A stretch of 64,000 nucleotides of DNA from Arachnopeziza araneosa. Taxonomy: Eukaryota > Ascomycota > Leotiomycetes > Helotiales > Arachnopezizaceae. Position numbers and translations under genes: made by a program. Below, in pieces: positions 56,115 to 64,000 of this stretch. Location of the stretch: assembly GCA_003988855.1 (NCBI GenBank), contig QYAI01000038.1, positions 62,001-126,000 on the forward strand, given 5' to 3'. A model generated the notes under the pieces. It saw only the letters and a program-made list of their open reading frames with translations, searched no databases and had not been told where the DNA came from. Every line of letters starts with the position of its first letter. Position 1 is the first letter of the stretch.

Positions 56115-57756
56115 GTTCACTGTGAGCGCCTGGTGTTTCACCGCTCGGGTCAAGAAAAGCGTAATGATAAGTGAAGTTTAGGGAACAGAAGAAGAGAAGG
56201 CTACGATGTGGTTGCAGGACGCAAGGTATAAGATATAGAGAGTCGTTGAACCCCATTTGATAAGCTCCAACCCGGCCATTGTGCACCCACACACTTTCAG
56301 CGACATCGCCCAAAAAAAGTCAACCTACATGGCAATGATAATGATTCGCCGCCACAGAAATGTGGATGCCATCTCTTCATGATCTCAGCTTTTTGGAGAT
56401 AGCGCCATGGGAAAGCTCCGCTGCATCGAGGCGCACCAGCCAATGAGGCGCTGCTGACCCGTCAACGTTGCATATCTAGTCGGTATCAAGCCACCCCCAA
56501 TATCGGAGAAGTTGAAACAAACTTTTGATGTTGCGCAGGAAATCGCTGCCAAGTGCCAAGCAAGCAGGCTGCTGACTCATGATACTGTGGAGTGGCTGCT
56601 TATCGACAAGGCTCAGCACCTTTTCCATCCCGTGGCCGAACCTGGATTCAGCCACGTGCTGTAGGACTAGCTGGAAAAATGCAAGGCTCAGCTTTGAGGA
56701 TAATATATGCTACAATGAGTAGAATAGGTTGCAGCAGAACCACATGCCCATCAGAGGGTGTTCTAGAGAAACAATTCCAAGATCCAACCAACTGATAGAT
56801 AGTCACGTGACCACATCACTCTCTGCCCTCTGCCGGAGTGATGACTAAAGATCTCGATCGCATAAATAAAAGACACTAGAGAGTGTATCTATATAACCAA
56901 AGATATCAAAAATCAAAAGAAACCATACAGATTTTCCCAAGTCATGCTTCGCCTTGCCTCGCCTCCGCCAAAAGACAACCAAGCCACGACGACCTTGGGC
57001 CATCAAGAAACGCACTCGTGATCCGAACGAGTGAAACCAAACGCCTAAACAATGCGTAACGATAAAGCACAACGAAAATAAAGACCTCAGGTCGCGATTC
57101 CCATCTCCAATGATTCTCCAGAGGATGAATTGACGTCTTGATGTCGCTCAAGCGACACAGCAGTGGGACTACCATGTGCAGAATGGCTCGTGCCAAGATG
57201 CGAATGTGTCACGATCATCTTGGGGGGATAATCCTGGCCAGACGTGCTTCGAGAAGTCGGGCTGAGGACCTTAACAGCGGTTGGGCATTTATCCCGTGGG
57301 TTCTTGGTCGTCCAGAATGAAAATTCGAAGCCGTTGATGTCTCACCTCGCCAGTGCCGAGCCGAAGGGTCCACCTCGCCTCCCTTGGAACCTTTCCTAAA
57401 CGGGAAAATCAAAACAAACCCCCAGCAGGTCGCGTCACACTTCATTCTCCAGCGGAGCGAAGTTATTTTCACACTATGCAGGTGAGAGGTTTCTGTAGGT
57501 TTTCAAGTTGTGTCATTGACATTCATGGTATAAGTACAGCGAAGCTCTTGCCAATCCACCATCTTATTTCGCGAAAAAGGTCCACCGATCCATTTATCCC
57601 ATTGACTCGAGCAACTGCCAGCTCATCCCCTAAGTGACATTTCGTAATGACTATCAAGCACAAAAACAATGCGTGATGTAAACCTGAAATCACGTCGCCT
57701 ATATTTCCCGACCCCGTAACGCCGATATAAACAAGAGACTCGTAAGGAAACCGAAT
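56115..57756. other. Intergenic region
   Basis: About 1.6 kb holding the upstream region of the membrane-protein gene and the 3' region of histone H1, both on the minus strand. Short frames only. Nothing supported. Confidence 0.4.
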
Positions 57757-58765
57757 TTACGCAGCAGCCTTTGGAGTTGCCTTCTTTGGTGTAGCCTTCT
57801 TCTTCGGTGTGGCCTTCTTGGCTGGAGTCTTAGGTTTAGGTGCGGCCTTGGTCTTGGTTACGCGTCCAGACTTGGTCTTGCTCAGGACAGTGGGCTTCTC
57901 AACAACAGCAGGAGCCTGAGAAATATTAGACGTGTATGTACTGTGGCGCTCAAGGAAACTTACAGTCTTTGGTGCGGCGGCCTTCTTTGGCTTGGGAGCA
58001 GCCTTGGGCTTGGCAGCGGCCTTTGGTGCCTTGGGGGCAACAGCCTTCTTAGGAGCTGCGGCCTTCTTTGGTGCAGCGGCTTTCTTGGGAGCAGCGGCTT
58101 TCTTTGTGGTTGTAGGCTTCTTTGCGACAGCAGGCTTCTTGGTGACCTTCTTCTCAGCAGCAGGCTTCTTCTCGGTAGCTGGTGCCTTCTTCTCGACTTT
58201 TGGCTTTGCGACGGCGGCAGGCTTTGGCTCCTTCTTGGCGAGCTTGGTTCCACCAGATGGGCCTGCACATGGTTAGAAGAGACACGTCTGTAGAGTCGAA
58301 TGACATACCCTTTGGCTGCGCAAAGACTCCCTTATCAACACCCGACTTGAGGGCTCGGTTGAAGAGAGAGTCGAACATAGAGTCGGAGAGAGTGATCTTG
58401 TTGTTGGCCTTGACGTATTTCTTGAGGGCAATGCGACTGCAAACGAGTTAGTGAGGCTCCAGATCAATAACAGACGCATTCGAGGCCGTTGGGAATCATT
58501 GCAGATGCAGCAGAGAAGACACGTACCTTGAACCATTGCGATCCTTCAAGGTGATGATGGCATCAGTGATCATGTCTAATATGACGCGTCAGCAAAATGA
58601 TTTTGCAGAAATCAAACTGATGACGAGCTGCAGATGAATTGCGCGACCCAGATTCCATGGCTGCAAATGTATCGCGACGTTGTGGTTGAACGTGGCAAGC
58701 TCACCTTGGTAGCTGGCGTGGTCACCGGCAGGAGCCTTAGCCTTTGTTGATCCCTTTGGAGGCAT
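57757..58765 (-). CDS. Histone H1 (linker histone)
   Basis: Five exons, 58765-58705, 58575-58527, 58436-58309, 58262-57964 and 57915-57757, give 231 residues; introns are 129, 90, 46 and 48 nt. The globular H15 domain spans about residues 17-88: SYQDMITDAIITLKDRNGSS, RIALKKYVKANNKITLSDSM, FDSLFNRALKSGVDKGVFAQ and PKGPSGGTKL. The long tail is Lys/Ala/Pro-rich with repeats of KKAAAPKKAAAPKK type, ending TPKKATPKAAA. It binds nucleosome linker DNA in the nucleus; moulds usually have one copy. The coding strand has many GCC/AAG codons, as in highly expressed fungal genes. A TATAATAA run about 175 bp upstream of the ATG on the minus strand (near 58937) may be its TATA box. Confidence 0.96.
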
Positions 58766-61571
58766 TTTGAAGAATTGATGAGATGTATTTGAGTAACAGA
58801 GAGGTGGGTGGGTCTGGATGGCTTGAGATTTGGAAACAATGTAGGACTCGCGTTTGTTGATGTGTTGGCGTTGAGCTGATGATTTAGAGGGGGGAGACAG
58901 AAAAAGGTTCAAAGGCGTGTCTTGGGCGGGGGCTCTGTTTATTATAGTAGCGAAGACGGGCTACAGTGATTGCGGAAAACTAAGCCGGATCGGGAGTTAG
59001 ATTAACAGGCGAGCGTCTGAATCATAAACGAGCCTAAAAATTATCCAAAACGCTGCGATTCCATTGGTTGAATTATGAGAAGGTCAACATCCTTGATCAC
59101 CCGACCTCCATCTGCCACACCATGCCGTCTTCCCTCTCCCTCTTCCTTTCTCCCACACTGGATGACAGATAATTCATACCACTGTCACGTTGTTGTCGTG
59201 AACAAGAGGATCCATGTGCTTCCATGTTCATCGGGGTTCATTTTCAATTGATTCTGGCGGCCCTGATATCACTCGAAGTCGTTGCATGTCAACAGAGGTC
59301 GTGTGGCTCGAAATCGCTCGATTTAAGAATGCGACCTTTTGCTATGCCAAACTCTTCCATAGGCAACGCTCTTCTACCAGAGCTATAACTGTCTGAGGAT
59401 AAAGTTTCGACCATCAAAAATGTATGCTGCACTTTTTACTTTCTCACAACTGTTGTGGCTTGAGCAAGTGCGTTGAGAAATTTACGTCGCCGGAACTGTG
59501 ATTTTTGAAGCCATCGCGATTTTTCCACTCTCAAAATGAAACCAGCGTTCCCGTCCACCACAATCTCATAATATTGTTTTGCTCCATTCTCGTGGAAATC
59601 TGAATGAATGACTTGAAGTTCCTGTCTTTATTTTTGTTTTTTCTTGCGGTGGTTGAATCCCCGAGATGCTTTTAGCAAAGTCGACTTTTTGAAGATGCGA
59701 GATTTTTGCGACCGGCGGGCGAACCATCAACACCAGGGCTCTTGTTTCTCAACCCACCACAATTCAAATGAGCCAATTCCATCAAAATTATTCTCTTTTC
59801 ATCTTCTTTTACTTTTCTTAAAGTCATCTGGCTACAAGAACTGCCGAAACCAGAAGCTTCCATTGATTTCGCGAGGCGTGTAGGCAACAACACCACTCGA
59901 GTTTCCCCATGACGCCTCAATTTCACACCGAACAAAGGTTCCTTTCTAAAAGGCATCCTCTTCGTCCGCAAACATGTGGCATTGAAATTTTTGCCCATGC
60001 CATACGTTACTCGAGACCATTTCAGACTTGTGTCCATGTGGGACTGGTATGCGAAACAATTGTGCGACCGATAAAGCCAGAACCCAACTTTAGATTCCAA
60101 AAGAACGCTACACGGCTAGCCATGATTTCTTTGACACTTGGTACTTTCGCTTCCTGTTCTTTAGGACTAAATCTCCACATTTGAAAGTACAATGGATTGC
60201 CATCGCTATTACCAAATTTGGAGTTGGGCATCGGATACAGTGCGGGGTTAACAAATCATCATATTTGTATATATCTCATGACTCCCCACAACGAGCATTA
60301 CAGAACAACAAAATCCTACATTCGGAGGAAGGGCTCGAATCTGGATTAGATTACGCTTGTGTCCAACGTTTGTCGACAAGCCCCCGTTCCTACCAGCGAC
60401 GCCGCCACGTTGCATATCTTATGCAGGGACACCCGGTTAGGGACCATTCATATCTTGCTTTTACCAACCTCACATCCAACATATCCTCGCCACAGCCACA
60501 GTTAAACTGCTGTCAATTGTCCACGATCTTTGGATATCGTGTCGGTGCATCAAGCCAATCCGTCTCTTCCGGCCGATCTTAACCGCCGACTCAACCACGA
60601 CTTCGCTGCTGGCATTGCTCCGCACTACCTCCCATTCATCAATGGCAACGATTGTCTCATTACTCAACCCTTCCTATTGGAGTCTTATTAACTCAACACA
60701 ACTTCCCCAGCCATTCGGGAGATAGCCGTCCTGGCGAGTTGTTTCAACCTGAGACTGCAGCTATGAACTGCAGCTATGATTCTTGATTCATCAGCCCTGA
60801 TTCGTGTACCTCAGTTTCTTATCATTGTAACTGCATTCAAGACTGCGTGATGCTCCTATCAGCACTGCAATAACTACTCTTTCATGCCAGGTCAACAACT
60901 GGCAGGACAAATACTGTTACAGCCTTCTCACTCAGCAGCTCCGCCTGCTTCAATTATTGACGGTCTTCGACATCCGTCCCTACTGTCGTCTTGTAATATT
61001 ATTTTCGCAGCATATCACATCTTTCGAATTGTTTGGGAGGCATTTTACCTATGCCATGTCGTTTTATGAAGAATTTCGTATTCGGGGTTTGCCAATACGA
61101 GTTCGTATGCGGAAAAACGGTCGGCCGACCACCCCGCCTTCAAGCGATCACGACGCGGCTCCGACGGGCAAAGTCTCGTGCCAATCTTAGATTAATGTTC
61201 ATCTCTTTCCCATCAACCACGTCAACTTCTCGGTTGCGATGCACATTGTTCCGACTGCTCTTTACAGAGTCATGTTCCGTCCACTTCCCCATCATTTCTA
61301 TGCGTCACGATAAGTCCACTTCCCCAGGTATATCTCCACTAAGGCTTGTGCCTGAATTGATTTTACAGATCTCAGGTTGTTTATCTAAGATGTATGGTTC
61401 GGATCAAATGTTTAATATATCGCTCTCCATCTTCACCAGCACAGGTTTTATGTGGCAGTTGATACGGCAACTGTCCCTGCTGTTGAGAAGAGTATATATT
61501 TTCGATTCACTTCCACATTAGATCTACGGGTCAAGATCGACTTTCTGTGTACATATTTATCTCTGCTCGTT
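58766..61571. other. Long intergenic region
   Basis: About 2.8 kb between the divergent histone H1 and CE1 esterase genes. The left end should be the H1 promoter and the right end the esterase promoter. Frames at 59672-60100 (minus) and 60181-60582 (plus) have no domains. No repeat or RNA gene was recognised. Confidence 0.4.
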
Positions 61572-62573
61572 ATGCATTTCTCAACTATCGTCGGCAGCGT
61601 TGCCGCTTTACTTGTTACTGCGAATGGCGCCCTCGTCTCTGTGCCAAACTGGGGTACTACAGCCACTAATCCTACTGGGATTGCAATGAGTATCTGGGTG
61701 CCTACCAAGTTAGCCATCAAGCCAGCCATCATTCTTGCTGTTTGTGTTCTTCCTTTCCTATGATTTCTCTCATCTAATAATTGTCAGCTTCACGGATGCC
61801 TTAGTAGTGGCACTGCTTATGCTCAACAAGCCCAATATGGTCCCTTGGCTGATACGCATGGGTTCATTGCCATCTACCCTTCTTCAAGTCACGACAACAA
61901 TTGCTGGGACGTCGCGTCCAACAAGTCGCTCACCCATGAAGGCGGAGGTGATAGTAATGGTCTCGCAAACATGCTCAAATACACCATCTCAAAGTACGAC
62001 GCCAACCCGAACAAGATTTTCGTCACCGGCTCGTCGTCCGGAGGGATGATGACAAATGTACTGGCAGCGATATACCCAGAACTAGTTAGTGAGTACAGCT
62101 CTCTCTCCATGAAAGCACTTTACACTGACCCCTCTCTAGCCGCAGGTTCCGTCTACTCGGGTGTAGCAGCAGGCTGTCTCGCAGGCTCTCTAGGCTCGAG
62201 CCCGATGACCGCCGACCCTGCGTGTGCGAATGGGCAACACATCAAGACGTCGGCGCAATGGGTCGTGCAGGTCAAAACCATGTATCCTGGGTACAACGGT
62301 ACTTACCCGAAGATGCAAACGTGGCATGGAACAGCCGATACTCTAGTGCTGTATCCCAACTTGGGAGAGCAGATCAAGGAGTGGACAGGCTTACTGGGAG
62401 GTGCAAGTGGACCGTTGGCGTGGACAAAGAATAATACCAATACGCCGCAGAGTGCCTATACACAGATGATCTATGGGGATGGTACTCTTTTCCAGGCGTA
62501 TAGTGCTGTCGGCGTCGGCCATACGGTTCCAGTTCATCCAGCTGTTGACTTGGCTTGGTTTGGGATCGCATAG
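61572..62573 (+). CDS. Secreted esterase, CE1 / PHB-depolymerase-like (acetyl xylan or feruloyl esterase)
   Basis: Exons 61572-61739, 61788-62088 and 62140-62573 (introns 48 and 51 nt) give 300 residues. A signal peptide (MHFSTIVGSVAALLVTANGA) precedes LVSVPNWGTTATNPTGIAMS and IWVPTKL. The alpha/beta-hydrolase core shows ALHGCLSSGTAYAQQAQYGP (oxyanion region), GFIAIYPSSSHDNNCWDV, and the nucleophile motif VTGSSSGGMMTNVLAAIYPE (G-S-S-S-G), then AGSVYSGVAAGCLAG, a late Asp in MQTWHGTADTLVLYPN and the catalytic His in GVGHTVPVHP. This is the plan of fungal CE1 enzymes that remove acetyl or feruloyl groups from xylan. No cellulose-binding module follows. The exact substrate cannot be read. Confidence 0.92.
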
Positions 62574-63432
62574 GAGGTGGCTGAGGTAGTTGGTATAGGG
62601 GACGTCTACTTCTGCCGTCACGTGACTGTGAAAATGCAAATCTCCATCGGGATTCTCAGATATATGAAGTTCAGGATCAAGGATAATCAATCTAAGCAGC
62701 CACCTTGACCGCGTCTCACGTGCAGTGCTGCGCCCCTATTCTATCGAGGACGTTGGCGCCCAGCTAAGTTTATCCTGCTGCCAAAGCGCTCAGCCTCCAA
62801 GTAAAGAACGGCGCATTTCACCATGACCCAAGAATACTCGACGAGTGCCTATTAATCGAGCGTCAGCCCCAGATTAGCAGCAGATGCCCATGTCGGGTGC
62901 GGCGAATGCTCTCACATGGTTTGTTTGGCCCAGAGGTCGTGGTACCTGTTTCGAACCCACCGCGTTTCACATTGCTGCGCGCCGACGATTCGCCCACAGG
63001 TGCCTGGTTTGCGATCCCTATCGCCTCGAGAAAGATTATAATTACCATCGCCCAGCAGCCCCGCCGGCTGCACATCCGCACACTGCGCACTGCACACACT
63101 GCACATCTCCCTCGAAACCGCGACCGATCTCTCTCCTCCCACAAAACGACTTCTGCTGCTGACGGGCGATTCGCGATGTGCCGCATGATGGGTTGAGTGG
63201 CTGCCGGTCGCTGAAAGGTCTTTTCTGCGCCGTGGACCAGCAAAGGAAACATTGCATCGCCGCTCCCGACTCGCACCAAACATCGCTCGCGCTGGCGGTT
63301 TGGGGCTGTGAGGAGTTGCGTACGTTCGATTTTGTGCCAAGATTGGTCTTCGCTATCAATCATCGCATGCCCACTCCATAGATACCCCTCCGAGCTCGAC
63401 TCGATCGCAACTCCATCTCCCACATCGCCATC
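62574..63432. promoter_or_regulatory. Upstream region of the Tvp38-like gene
   Basis: About 860 bp. From about 62700 it is GC-rich and likely includes the promoter and 5' leader of the next gene. A minus-strand frame at 62863-63978 is a shadow of GC-rich coding DNA. Confidence 0.4.
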
Positions 63433-64000
63433 ATGGCGAGCACCGACACTCCCAAATCCGCCACTATGGCATCCAAGATCCAGGCTTTCAAAGCCTCGTC
63501 CAAGAAAAACGCTGGTAAACTGTGGGCGAGATACAAGGCCCTTCCCCGGAGGAAGAAGATCATCTACACCTCTCTCTTCGTCTTCGTCCACATCGTTGGG
63601 ATAACCCTCGCCGTGGTCGGCAAGAAACTCGAAGACAACCTCTCGCCACTCGCCGCTAAAATGGAGGCAACCCCCTACGCATGGCTCATCCTCTCCTCGC
63701 TGATCGCCGTCGTCAGCATCCCGCCGCTGTTCGGGCACGAGATCCTCGCCGTCGTCGCGGGCTACGTGTACGGGGCGCTGTACGGCTTCCTGATCCTGAC
63801 CATCTCCAGCATCGTCGGCGAGAGCTTCGTCTACTTTGGCTTCCGCTACTGCTTCCGCGGGGCGCTGGACCGCTTCCGGGCCAAGCACGCCAACAACTAC
63901 GGCGTGTTCGTGGCCGTCGTCGAGGATGGCGGCGTGCTCATGCTGTGGTTCATCCGCATGTCCGTCATCCCGCCGCACTTCTCGACGCCGCTGTTCAGCT
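63433..64000 (+). CDS. tvp38: Tvp38/DedA-type (VTT domain) Golgi membrane protein, 5' part
   Basis: The frame is open from ATG 63433 to the right edge (189 codons) and is truncated there. The N-terminus is basic with YKALPRRKKIIYTSLFVFVH as first membrane segment, followed by MEATPYAWLILSSLIAVVSI, PPLFGHEILAVVAGYVYGAL, YGFLILTISSIVGESFVYFG and FRYCFRGALDRFRAKHANNY. The re-entrant-loop motif with GHEILAVVAGYVYG is that of VTT-domain (SNARE-associated) proteins such as Tvp38, which reside in late Golgi membranes; VTT proteins are lipid scramblases in other eukaryotes. Codon third positions are almost all G or C, unlike the rest of the window. No intron is seen so far. Confidence 0.85.
   Translation, partial: MASTDTPKSATMASKIQAFKASSKKNAGKLWARYKALPRRKKIIYTSLFVFVHIVGITLAVVGKKLEDNLSPLAAKMEATPYAWLILSSLIAVVSIPPLFGHEILAVVAGYVYGALYGFLILTISSIVGESFVYFGFRYCFRGALDRFRAKHANNYGVFVAVVEDGGVLMLWFIRMSVIPPHFSTPLFS

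Noticed and set aside
59672..60100. A 142-codon minus-strand frame between histone H1 and the esterase
   Set aside because: Composition is not family-like and no start or splice context supports it.
62863..63978. A 371-codon open frame on the minus strand overlapping the Tvp38-like gene
   Set aside because: It mirrors GC-rich coding sequence; its product is His/Asp/Glu-rich without domains, while the plus strand gives a clear membrane-protein family.

Overview
The window is nuclear DNA of a filamentous ascomycete (Pezizomycotina). Evidence: genes on both strands are split by short introns (mostly 45-65 nt, GT...AG, with branch sites such as gctaac or actaac), and they belong to families typical of moulds: NADPH oxidase B, 2EXR proteins, CorA-type fungal membrane proteins, DUF8021, a Fot1/pogo transposon and many small secreted proteins. 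A leotiomycete-like plant-associated fungus would fit, but that placement is inference. Exon joins were worked out by hand from reading frame, splice sites and family conservation; no transcripts or searches were available.

Layout. 1-4071: left-truncated CorA-like protein (minus), divergent from a Dal5-type MFS transporter. 4582-6757: a complete Fot1/pogo element with 47-bp inverted repeats and TA target duplication, its transposase broken by one stop, inserted 65 bp before the start of an MDR reductase (6823-8010). 8586-12662: PHD-finger protein, secreted DUF8021 protein, small coiled-coil protein. 12663-22615: accessory, AT-rich stretch with a tandem trio of 2EXR genes (third broken) and a head-to-head pair of 2OG-Fe(II) oxygenases, each carrying one premature stop. 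23195-42184: mostly core genes: PIP5-kinase, two coiled-coil or charged proteins, FEN1 with a 5-nt micro-exon, glutaryl-CoA dehydrogenase followed by a second copy of its last exon, the E2 enzyme Ubc4, and noxB. 43456-51276: minus-strand run of secretory genes: two Cys-rich small secreted proteins, a SnoaL-like secreted protein, a frameshifted carboxymuconolactone-decarboxylase relative and a secreted berberine-bridge-type oxidase. 52014-54219: decayed ankyrin-type gene. 55077-64000: MARVEL-like membrane protein, histone H1, a secreted CE1 esterase and the start of a Tvp38/VTT membrane protein.

How it works together: the conserved genes serve DNA replication and repair (FEN1), chromatin (H1), ubiquitin transfer (Ubc4), phosphoinositide signalling (PIP5K), redox signalling (noxB) and amino-acid catabolism (glutaryl-CoA dehydrogenase). 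Around them lie faster-evolving genes for secretion or unknown roles. Four premature stops are explained by a single C-to-T change at CpA, directly shown by a paralogue in one case, which suggests repeat-induced point mutation or similar deamination. No CRISPR, rRNA or convincing tRNA gene was seen.
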